From NCBI GenBank assembly GCA_035535055.1, contig DATLQT010000048.1, positions 1-5,000 of the forward strand: a stretch of DNA of 5,000 nt, read 5' to 3'. The stretch comes from UBA6019 sp035535055. Its GTDB lineage: Bacteria; Chloroflexota; Dormibacteria; Dormibacterales; Dormibacteraceae. The notes beneath the pieces are model-generated. The model did not search any database. It saw only the letters and a program-made list of their open reading frames with translations, and was not told where the DNA came from. A program made the position numbers and the translations under genes. Every line of letters starts with the position of its first letter. The first letter of the stretch is position 1. Of the stretch, positions 1 to 5,000 are shown piece after piece.

Positions 1-524
1 TCTTGCTCGAGGCCGAGCAGGTCGGCATCGCCTCCTTCGACGAGCTCAACGACCGCTTTCTGGCCTGGCTGGAGCGCTATCTGAACGTCCGCGTCCACTC
101 CGGCACCGGCGAGTCCCCGCGCGAGCGCTACGCCAAGGGCACCTTCCGCCAGGCCGAACCTGAGCTTCTCCGCCAGGCCTTCCTGTGGTCGGCGCGCAGA
201 CGCGTCGCCAAGACCGCGACCCTGAGCTTCCAGGGCAACGAGTACCAGGTCGACCCGGCACTCTGCGGTCGTCAGGTCGAACTCCGCTACCGGCCCGAGG
301 ACCTGGCCCAGCTCGAGGTCTGGTTCCAGGAGCGCCAGTACGGCTTCGCCACACCCCTGGTCATCGAACGCCACGTCCACCCCATGGCCCCGCCGCCACC
401 GCGGCCGGCCCTGCTGCCGACCGACATCGACTATCTCGGCCAGGTCCTCTTCGACCACGACGTCGAGCAGACCGGCTCCATCGATTACCGCGACCTCATC
501 CAGCCCGAGGAGGACGACCAATGA
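1..524 (+). CDS. DDE-type transposase/integrase, C-terminal part (5' partial)
   Basis: This is the end of a transposase that cuts and joins DNA ends during transposition; codons are in frame from base 3. About 173 residues are visible. The first 45 match the end of an rve integrase core, with a helix followed by NVRVHSGTGESPRERY, the counterpart of the N-x-R-x-H-S...SP-x-ERY signature that follows the catalytic Glu. Residues of roughly 55-125 form a beta-rich segment (LSFQGNEYQV, VELRYRPEDL, LEVWF) typical of the Mu-transposase C-terminal barrel. A proline-rich linker (about 129-139) leads to an acidic tail ending EEDDQ. In TnsB-type transposases such tails contact the ATPase partner, so a similar role here is inferred. 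The catalytic DDE residues are upstream of the window. The stop overlaps the next gene's start, supporting a shared operon. The family call is firm; the exact IS/Tn family is not. Confidence 0.8.
   Translation, partial: LLEAEQVGIASFDELNDRFLAWLERYLNVRVHSGTGESPRERYAKGTFRQAEPELLRQAFLWSARRRVAKTATLSFQGNEYQVDPALCGRQVELRYRPEDLAQLEVWFQERQYGFATPLVIERHVHPMAPPPPRPALLPTDIDYLGQVLFDHDVEQTGSIDYRDLIQPEEDDQ
507..513 (+). promoter_or_regulatory. ribosome binding site for the transposition ATPase
   Basis: GAGGAGG lies 7 nt upstream of the ATG at 521, inside the last codons of the transposase gene. The strong match and ideal spacing fix the ATPase start at 521. An in-frame GTG-type start much further upstream, which would overlap the transposase gene for over 300 bases, is therefore unlikely. 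Confidence 0.75.
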
Positions 525-1339
525 CCGCCCGCGCACCCTGGCTCACCCATTTCGGCTTCACCCGGACGCCGTTCTCCAAGTCGCTGGCGCCGGCTGAACT
601 CTTCTCCAGGCCGCCCCACCAGGAGGCCGTCGCCCGCATCCTCCACTGCGTCAACGAGTCCGCGCTCGGGGTGGTCACCGGCGAGGTCGGCGCCGGCAAG
701 ACCGTGGCTGCGCGAGCCGCGCGGGCCAGCCTCGACCCCTCCCGCTACCAGGTGATCTACATCGCCAACCCGGCCTTCGGGACGCGTGGGCTGTACGTCA
801 CTGTGGTGCGCGCGCTCGGCGCCACGCCGCGTTTCTTCAAGGCCGAGGTCATGGCCCAGGCTCAGGAACTCCTCGAGGCCGAAGAGGCCGAGCGGCACCG
901 CCGCGTCGTCATCGTCGTCGACGAGGCCCATCTGCTCCAGCCCGCCCAACTCGAGGAGCTCCGACTCCTCACCAATCTCGACATGGACAGCCGCAGCCCC
1001 TTCGCCGGCATCCTCCTCGGCCAGCCGACGCTCGCCCGGCAGCTGCGCCTCGGGGTGTTCGCGGCCTTGGACCAGCGGATTGCGACTCGCTTCCACATCC
1101 CGCCCATGGACCTCGGTGACGCCACCCTCTATCTGCGCCACCATCTCGCTCTCGCCGGTCGCTCCGACCAGCTCTTCGCCGACGACGCTCTCGCCCGACT
1201 CCAGCGCCACTCCAACGGCATTCCGCGTGCGCTCAACAACGTCGCCGTCTCCGCCCTCATCGCCGCTGCCGCCGACGGCAAGGAACTCGTCGACGACGCC
1301 TGCGCGAAGAAGGCGGTCGCCGAACAGACCCGGGAATGA
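521..1339 (+). CDS. ExeA/TniB-like AAA+ ATPase, transposition partner protein
   Basis: A complete 272-residue P-loop ATPase. Visible motifs are Walker A GEVGAGKT (residues 54-61), Walker B VVIVVDEAH (129-137), a sensor-1-type Asn in LLTNLDMD (about 152), conserved GQP (168-170), arginines in LDQRIATRF that could serve as Arg finger (186, 190), and GIPRALNN (233-240) at the sensor-2 position. The N-terminal FGFTRTPFSK is the usual opening of ExeA/TniB-like proteins. In this family ATP-dependent binding to target DNA selects the insertion site and activates the transposase. The role is inferred from the family and from the overlapping upstream transposase gene. The start at 521 has a good ribosome binding site, and the ATGA overlap implies coupled translation. 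The stop overlaps the next gene in the same way. Length fits this family. The general secretion ExeA role is unlikely because the gene sits directly behind a transposase and the protein lacks a membrane or peptidoglycan-binding segment. Confidence 0.88.
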   Translation: MTARAPWLTHFGFTRTPFSKSLAPAELFSRPPHQEAVARILHCVNESALGVVTGEVGAGKTVAARAARASLDPSRYQVIYIANPAFGTRGLYVTVVRALGATPRFFKAEVMAQAQELLEAEEAERHRRVVIVVDEAHLLQPAQLEELRLLTNLDMDSRSPFAGILLGQPTLARQLRLGVFAALDQRIATRFHIPPMDLGDATLYLRHHLALAGRSDQLFADDALARLQRHSNGIPRALNNVAVSALIAAAADGKELVDDACAKKAVAEQTRE

Positions 1340-1641
1340 CCTTCGGCGACCCGCCGCCGTGGGCATTTGAGATCTGTCCGGGCTGCGGCCGCGACGTACT
1401 CCTCGAAACCTACGATCTCAGCTGTCCCGGCGACGACTCACACCCTCGCTTCGCGGTGGCCTGGATCTGCAACGACTGCGACGCCGTCCTGCACACCCTC
1501 GGTCTCTTCACGGCTTGGGCGGCGGCGACCTACGCCCGCCAGGCCGAGCTCGATCTACGCGGCTTTCGCTACCTCGCCGAACACCGTGGTCACGCCGACC
1601 CCGTCGTCACCACGGAATCCCGCCAACCTGGCATCAAATAG
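1336..1641 (+). CDS. small zinc-ribbon protein of the transposition operon, function unknown
   Basis: A 101-residue protein that I cannot assign to a named family. Its first half holds two CxxC knuckles, ICPGCGRD (Cys14, Cys17) and WICNDCDA (Cys45, Cys48), about 27 residues apart, with a further Cys30 and His36 and His53. This is the layout of a zinc ribbon. The second half has an Ala-rich segment predicted helical (LFTAWAAATYARQAELDL) and a basic/His region. No signal peptide or clear membrane helix is seen. The ATG overlaps the ATPase stop (ATGA) and has no convincing ribosome binding site of its own, so it probably depends on coupling. Its place in the operon suggests a role in transposition, such as DNA binding, target choice or regulation. 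TniQ/TnsD proteins also carry zinc fingers but are much longer, and I see no other resemblance. The gene is well supported; the role is inference. Confidence 0.72.
   Translation: MTFGDPPPWAFEICPGCGRDVLLETYDLSCPGDDSHPRFAVAWICNDCDAVLHTLGLFTAWAAATYARQAELDLRGFRYLAEHRGHADPVVTTESRQPGIK
1585..1616. repeat. imperfect inverted repeat near the end of the transposition module
   Basis: Arms CCGTGGTCACG (1585-1595) and CGTCACCACGG (1606-1616) pair at 10 of 11 positions around a 10-nt loop. The repeat lies within the last codons of the zinc-ribbon gene. It could be a transposase or regulator binding site, an RNA hairpin ending the operon transcript (no T run follows), or a chance palindrome in GC-rich coding DNA. 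Confidence 0.45.
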
Positions 1642-1656
1642 CGCCGCCGTTAACAC

Positions 1657-2021
1657 TTGGCCGCCCATCGCTCTCGCCGCGGGGCTGCCTTGGCGCTGCT
1701 GCTGGCGTCCGCCCTGCTACTGCTCGCCTACTCGGTGATCACCGGCTCCTCGATCGGACGCTTTGTGGTGCTGCTGCCACTGCTGGAGATCAGCTACGCC
1801 GTTTCGATGGGCCGCGGCCGGCCGGCGGTCGCTGCCCCCTGGTCGGCTCAGTGGTGCTCTACGAGCTCTGCTCATGGCTGTTGACCCCGCTGGTCTGGCC
1901 TTTTGGCTACCTCCTCGGGTTCTGGGCAGTGCCGATCTACCTGGTGCTGGCGTTGGGTGGCTTGGGCTGGTCGTGGCTGAATCCGCCCATGAGCAGGACT
2001 CAGCCTTCGCCTGCGAGATAG
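1657..2021 (+). pseudogene. small multi-helix membrane protein, split by one frameshift
   Basis: Two adjacent frames together encode one hydrophobic protein. The first runs from a TTG at 1657 through residues such as AALALLLASALLLLAY and FVVLLPLLEISYAV. It then loses sense, while the neighbouring frame takes over with LVGSVVLYELCSWLLTPLVW, FGYLLGFWAVPIYLVLALGG and a TAG at 2019-2021. The switch falls at the C run 1835-1839 (GCCCCCTGG). One extra C there would give a continuous 121-residue protein with about four membrane helices and a basic N-terminus. Codon use on both sides favours G/C in third position, as in real genes. The start is uncertain: a TAA stop lies just upstream at 1651-1653, there is no clear ribosome binding site, and the 5' end may have been cut by the neighbouring element. 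No family is recognised. It could be a broken gene, a sequencing error, or less likely a -1 slippage product. Confidence 0.5.
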
Positions 2022-2026
2022 CCCAG

Positions 2027-2041
2027 GGCCCCTATGGGGCC
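2027..2041. terminator. short GC hairpin after the membrane protein gene
   Basis: GGCCCC-TAT-GGGGCC forms a perfect 6-bp stem with a 3-nt loop, starting 5 nt after the stop at 2021. The position suits transcript termination. However, no T run follows on either strand and the stem is short, so this is only a candidate. Confidence 0.3.
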
Positions 2042-2107
2042 AGCGATCAGACGTTACCGATTTGCCCTTCAGGCGTGCCAAGGCCTTTCGTGTGGCTCTA
2101 AAACCTC

Positions 2108-2127
2108 GATCAAAAGGAGTATTGATC
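2108..2127. repeat. inverted repeat GATCAA-N8-TTGATC
   Basis: Two perfect 6-bp arms (2108-2113 and 2122-2127) flank AAGGAGTA in the most A/T-rich part of the gap between the membrane protein gene and the 3' end of the SDR. It may be an operator-like site or a weak terminator for the minus-strand SDR, whose stop codon is 37 nt away. The rest of the 2022-2163 gap shows no gene. Confidence 0.35.
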
Positions 2128-2163
2128 CACCCCCCACTCATTCGGCCTGCGCGGAGACGCCAG

Positions 2164-2990
2164 CTAGATGAGTTCTGGAAGCTTCGGCGCCCGGCCGGCG
2201 AGGATGTCCTCGAACCGGCTGACGATATCGCCCCCTTCATCTCCGGGTGGGTGAGCACATAGAACCTCCCTTCCCGGATCGCCTCGACGACTTGGCCGGC
2301 GATGGCGGCCGGTTCGGCGCCGGTCTCCACCAGGTGCCGGATCATCTGCTCGGCCGCCTCCAGCTCGGGCGTCATCGGGCTCGGGGGCCCGGCGCCGGCC
2401 GGCCGGTTGCGGGAGGCGTCGTTGATCCGGGTCCGGACCCAGCCAGGGCAGAGCACCGACACGCCTGGTCGGCGCCGCGCATCGCCAGGCTCAGGTGGAG
2501 TGACTCGCTGAGCCCGACGACGGCCTGCTTGGTGACCGAGTAGGAGCCGAGCACGCCGGCGACCAGGCCGGCGACGGAGGCGGTGTTGACGACGTGAGCC
2601 TCCTCTGTTCCAGGAGCACGGGGACGAAGCTGCGGAGGCCGTTGACGACGCCCAGGAGGTTGACGCGCGAGAATCCAGTTCCAGTCCTCCGGGCTCGCCT
2701 CCCAAACCATCCCCGGGGAAGCCACACCGGCGTTGTTACAGAGGACGTGGACGGCGTCGAGGCGCGGTCGCGGAGGTGGTCGAGCGCCGCCGGCAGGACG
2801 ACGTCGGTCTCCACGGCCAGCACCTGCGCCCCGCCCTTGCGAAGCCTCCCTTCCGCCTCCTCCAGCGCATCCGCCTGGACGTCGGCGACGACCACCTTCA
2901 TCCCCTCGGCCGCGAAGGCTCGGCCATCGCGTAGCCGATGCCGCTGGCGCCTCCGGTGATCACGGCGACCCTGCGTCTCAAGGTCTGCAT
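2164..2990 (-). pseudogene. short-chain dehydrogenase/reductase (SDR), frame broken six times
   Basis: Reading down the minus strand from ATG at 2990-2988 to TAG at 2166-2164, a classical SDR appears in pieces across three frames. Piece one has the cofactor motif TGGASGIG. The next has KVVVADV, whose Asp at the end of strand 2 suggests NAD(H) preference. Later pieces hold LCNNAGVA, RVNLLGVVNG, VVNTASVAG (catalytic Ser), SYSVTKQAV (catalytic Tyr and Lys), SVLCPGWVRT and the tail LPELI. Switches occur near 2923, 2752, 2668, 2605, 2465 and 2233. Five fit loss of one base and one (2668) a gain. With these corrected the product is 276 residues: TGGASGIG at 12-19, NNAG at 86-89, Asn111, Ser139, Tyr151, Lys155. 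No internal stop is needed. The family would oxidise or reduce an alcohol/ketone substrate in the cytoplasm; the substrate is unknown. It is either a fresh pseudogene or an intact gene in faulty sequence. As written it yields no working enzyme. Confidence 0.85.
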
Positions 2991-3005
2991 CCCACAATTA
3001 GTCTG

Positions 3006-3956
3006 ATGAGCGGCGGCCACAGCCATGGGACGGGGGCCTACGACGACCGCGACGCGGTGCGGGCGGTCGTCGTCAGCGCGGCCGCGCTCGGGATCGCCTC
3101 GGCGCTGGAGTTCATTGCCGCCATCGGTGGGCACTCGGCCGGCGTCCTCGCCGACGCCCTCCACAATGCCGGCGATGTGCTCACGACGGGCATCCTGCTC
3201 GCCTCCTTCTGGCTCGGCCGGCGGCCGGCGACCCGCCGCTTCCCGGCCGGCTTCGGCCGGATCGAGGACGTGGCGACGCTGCTGATCGTGGTGGTGATCG
3301 TAATCACCGCGGGAGCGGCCGCCTGGGCCTCGATCCTCAAGCTGATGAACCCGATGGCCGTCGGGACCGTGCCCTTCGGGCTCTTCGCAGCGGGCGTCGG
3401 GGTGGTGGCAAACCTGGCCGTCTCCGAGTACAAGGTGCGCGTCGGCCGATCGATTCGAAGCGCTGCCCTGGCCGCGGACGGCATCCATTCCCGGATCGAC
3501 GCCCTCGTCTCCGTCGGCGCCGCGGCCGGGATCGGGCTGGCGGCGGCCGGCTTCGGCTGGGCCGACCCGGTCGCCGGCCTGGCGATCACCGGAATGATCC
3601 TCTACATCCTGGCGGGGACCGTTCGGGACCTCTTCTACCGGATGATGGACGCCGTCGACCCCGAGGTCATGGCCGAGATCGCCGAGCACGCCGGCTCGGT
3701 GAAGGGGGTGCTCGGCGTGCACGACATCCAGGCCCGCTGGGTCGGCCGCCAGATGGCGGTGGTGCTCCATGTCGACTGCGACCCGGGGCTCACTCTGAGG
3801 GAGGCGCACGACCTGGCAATGAAGGTCGAGCATGAGGTCGGCCACGCCGTGCCGGCCGGGCGCCTGGACGTCCACATGGACCCGGGGACCGGCCACCACC
3901 AGCACGACGCCGCCTCCGCGCATGGCCACGAGATGCACGATCGTGGCACTGAATAG
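3006..3956 (+). CDS. cation diffusion facilitator (CDF) metal exporter, probably zinc
   Basis: A 316-residue inner-membrane antiporter that would export a divalent metal ion in exchange for protons. The N-terminus is short and His-bearing (GGHSHG). Membrane helices fall near residues 20-40, 45-70, 88-110, 122-140, 153-175 and 178-200. The metal site is seen in helix 2, ADALHNAGD (Asp50, His53, Asp57), and helix 5, AADGIHSRID (Asp158, His161, Asp165). Both are HxxxD, as in zinc-type CDFs. The loop FPAGFGRIEDVATL is the family's FGxGRxE region. After residue 205 comes the cytoplasmic dimerisation domain (VLGVHDIQARWVGRQ, VVLHVDCD), then a His-rich tail (HHQHDAASAHGHEMHD). Length is normal. The ATG at 3006 precedes the His-rich start. 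There is no Shine-Dalgarno, and a leaderless transcript is possible. The divergent SDR starts 15 bp away, and citrate synthase follows after 12 bp. Cobalt, cadmium or manganese cannot be excluded. Confidence 0.9.
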   Translation: MSGGHSHGTGAYDDRDAVRAVVVSAAALGIASALEFIAAIGGHSAGVLADALHNAGDVLTTGILLASFWLGRRPATRRFPAGFGRIEDVATLLIVVVIVITAGAAAWASILKLMNPMAVGTVPFGLFAAGVGVVANLAVSEYKVRVGRSIRSAALAADGIHSRIDALVSVGAAAGIGLAAAGFGWADPVAGLAITGMILYILAGTVRDLFYRMMDAVDPEVMAEIAEHAGSVKGVLGVHDIQARWVGRQMAVVLHVDCDPGLTLREAHDLAMKVEHEVGHAVPAGRLDVHMDPGTGHHQHDAASAHGHEMHDRGTE

Positions 3957-3968
3957 ACTTTCGAGGTA

Positions 3969-5000
3969 ATGAGTGAATTCACCCCTGGCCTCGAAGGAGT
4001 TCTAGCCGCTCGGACAGTCATCAGCATGGTCGACGGCCAGAACGGCCGCCTGGTTTTTCGGGGATACGTCATCGCCGACCTGGCCGAGACGATGTCCTTC
4101 GAGGAGGTGGCATACCTTCTCTGGCACGGGGAGCTGCCCAACTCCGCCCAGCTGCAGGAGCTGGACGACGCTCTCACCTCCCACCGAGGCCTCAATAAGT
4201 CAGCCGTCGCCGCGCTTCGCGGCCTGGAGGCGGATTCACTGCCGATGGACGTGCTGCGAACCGTGGTCTCCGCCCAGGGGGTGGACTCCCACCTCCGCAA
4301 GCCGGACCTTGAGCAGGCGATCGCCTACTCGGCCGTCTTCCCGACCATCCTCGCCGCCTTCCACCGCCAGCGGCAGGGCAAGGAGTGGATCGAGCCGCGG
4401 GAGGATCTGGGGCACGCGGCCAACTACCTCTACATGCTGACGGGCGAGGTTCCCGACGATGACAAGGTGCAGGCCCTCAACTCCTACCTGGTCCTGCTCG
4501 CCGACCACGGGATGAACGCCTCCACCTTCACCGCCCGGGTGATCGCCTCCACCGAATCCGACCTCGCCTCCTGCCTGGTGGGGGCCATCGGCGCCCTCAA
4601 GGGCCCGGCCCATGGCGGCGCGCCCTCTCTGGTGATGGACCAGCTGGAGAAGATCGGGTCGCCCGACAACGCGGAGAGGTGGGGTCGCGAAGCACTCGAG
4701 CGGAAGGAGCGGTTCATGGGCTTCGGCCACCGTGTCTACCGAACCTACGACCCGCGGGCCAGGATCCTGAAGGCGATGTGCGAGCGCCTCAACCCAACCT
4801 TCTACGCGCTCGCCTCCAAGTGGGAGGAGGTTGCCCTCCAACTGCTCCAGGAGCGTCACCCGGAGCGGCCACAGGCGACCAACGTCGAGTTCTACTCGGC
4901 CGGCGTGCTGCAGTCGGTCGGGCTTCCCAAGGACCTCTTCCCACCCACCTTCGGCGCCTCGCGCTCGGCGGGCTGGACCGCCCACGTGCTGGAGCAGGTC
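3969..5000 (+). CDS. citrate synthase (or 2-methylcitrate synthase), 3' partial
   Basis: The first 344 residues of a citrate synthase, open to the window edge; family members of about 370-380 residues suggest some 30 are missing. It condenses acetyl-CoA with oxaloacetate to start the TCA cycle; propionyl-CoA (methylcitrate cycle) is an alternative that the sequence does not exclude. The N-terminus GLEGVLAARTVISMVDG and RGYVIADLAE is typical of the shorter bacterial/archaeal type. Catalytic His180 lies in ADHGMNASTF and His254 in GFGHRVYRTYDPRA. The CoA-binding stretch is KGPAHGGAP (211-219), and SRSAGWTAHVLEQ (331-343) is conserved. The position of the third catalytic residue, usually Asp in NVDFYS, is Glu307 here (NVEFYS). 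The ATG at 3969 has a GAGG only 2 nt upstream, closer than usual. The start follows the transporter stop by 12 nt, suggesting one transcript. The family is certain; the substrate is less so. Confidence 0.93.
   Translation, partial: MSEFTPGLEGVLAARTVISMVDGQNGRLVFRGYVIADLAETMSFEEVAYLLWHGELPNSAQLQELDDALTSHRGLNKSAVAALRGLEADSLPMDVLRTVVSAQGVDSHLRKPDLEQAIAYSAVFPTILAAFHRQRQGKEWIEPREDLGHAANYLYMLTGEVPDDDKVQALNSYLVLLADHGMNASTFTARVIASTESDLASCLVGAIGALKGPAHGGAPSLVMDQLEKIGSPDNAERWGREALERKERFMGFGHRVYRTYDPRARILKAMCERLNPTFYALASKWEEVALQLLQERHPERPQATNVEFYSAGVLQSVGLPKDLFPPTFGASRSAGWTAHVLEQV

Larger units (their letters stand above)
1..1641 (+). mobile_element. 3' part of a three-gene transposition module (DDE transposase, AAA+ ATPase, zinc-ribbon protein)
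   Basis: Three + strand genes are joined by ATGA overlaps at 521-524 and 1336-1339. The first encodes the C-terminal part of a DDE transposase and the second an ExeA/TniB-type ATPase, the usual pairing in Mu/Tn7/Tn5053-like transposition systems. The third is an unassigned small zinc-ribbon protein. The left end and the transposase catalytic core lie outside the window. The right end is not proven. A trinucleotide ACA at 1653-1655, 12 nt after the last stop codon, would read TGT from outside and is one candidate terminus. The boundary given here is simply the last gene's stop codon. Confidence 0.7.

Noticed and set aside
185..520. Upstream extension of the ATPase frame
   Set aside because: It lies out of frame over the transposase C-terminus, is Arg/Pro-rich low-complexity, and the ATG at 521 has a GAGGAGG at correct spacing.
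485..1366. Long antisense open frame (293 codons) opposite the ATPase gene
   Set aside because: It mirrors the ATPase coding strand, as expected in GC-rich DNA. Its product is Glu/Gly-rich with no motif, while the + strand shows Walker A and B.
2042..2107. Possible tRNA or attachment-site remnant in the less GC-rich gap
   Set aside because: I could not form a cloverleaf or find a T-loop consensus, and no direct repeat of this stretch appears elsewhere in the window.
2062..2543. Small + strand open frames over the SDR 3' half
   Set aside because: They lie opposite recognisable SDR coding sequence and show no motif or ribosome binding site.
2733..3005. Upstream extension of the CDF frame across the SDR region
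   Set aside because: Its Arg/Pro-rich translation is a shadow of the minus-strand SDR, and CDF similarity begins at the His-bearing start at 3006.
2898..3938. Antisense open frame (346 codons) opposite the CDF gene
   Set aside because: Only its last 30 codons, the SDR N-terminus with TGGASGIG, are real. The rest is a shadow of the transporter with no family features.
4236..4985. Antisense open frames opposite citrate synthase (also 3635-4300)
   Set aside because: They are shadows of the citrate synthase and CDF genes; the + strand carries both catalytic His motifs in one unbroken frame.
1..5000. CRISPR array, riboswitch or retron-type structure
   Set aside because: No regularly spaced direct repeats, leader-like region or long conserved RNA structure is visible. 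Nearly all sequence is accounted for by coding.

Overview
The window is GC-rich bacterial DNA (roughly two thirds G+C by eye, with strong G/C preference at third codon positions). The SDR and citrate synthase resemble actinobacterial or Chloroflexota-type proteins. This is an impression from memory, and the host cannot be named from the sequence alone.

Layout. (1) Positions 1-1641 hold the 3' part of a transposition operon on the + strand. It contains the C-terminal part of a DDE (rve / Mu-C type) transposase, a complete ExeA/TniB-like AAA+ ATPase, and a complete 101-aa zinc-ribbon protein. Each junction is a 4-base ATGA stop/start overlap, so the three genes are almost certainly translated together. 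This is the most interesting part of the window: the first two genes form a known pairing, and the third is a small Cys4-type protein I cannot assign. (2) Positions 1657-2021 encode a small multi-helix membrane protein on the + strand, interrupted by one frameshift at a C run. (3) Positions 2022-2163 are a short non-coding gap with two small inverted repeats. (4) Positions 2990-2164 (- strand) are a short-chain dehydrogenase/reductase. All its SDR motifs are visible, but they are spread over three frames by six single-base indels. (5) Positions 3006-3956 (+) encode an intact cation-diffusion-facilitator metal exporter, starting only 15 bp from the divergent SDR start. (6) Positions 3969-5000 (+) encode a citrate synthase that runs off the right edge, 12 bp after the transporter and probably co-transcribed with it.

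How the parts relate. The transposition genes form a mobile module beside chromosomal housekeeping and accessory genes. The stretch just beyond the module (about 1835-2925) carries all seven frameshifts seen in the window, while the coding sequence on both sides is clean. That pattern means either recent gene decay next to an insertion or a local patch of poor sequence. The corrected SDR is exactly 276 codons plus a stop with its catalytic residues intact, which favours very recent decay or sequence error over an old pseudogene.
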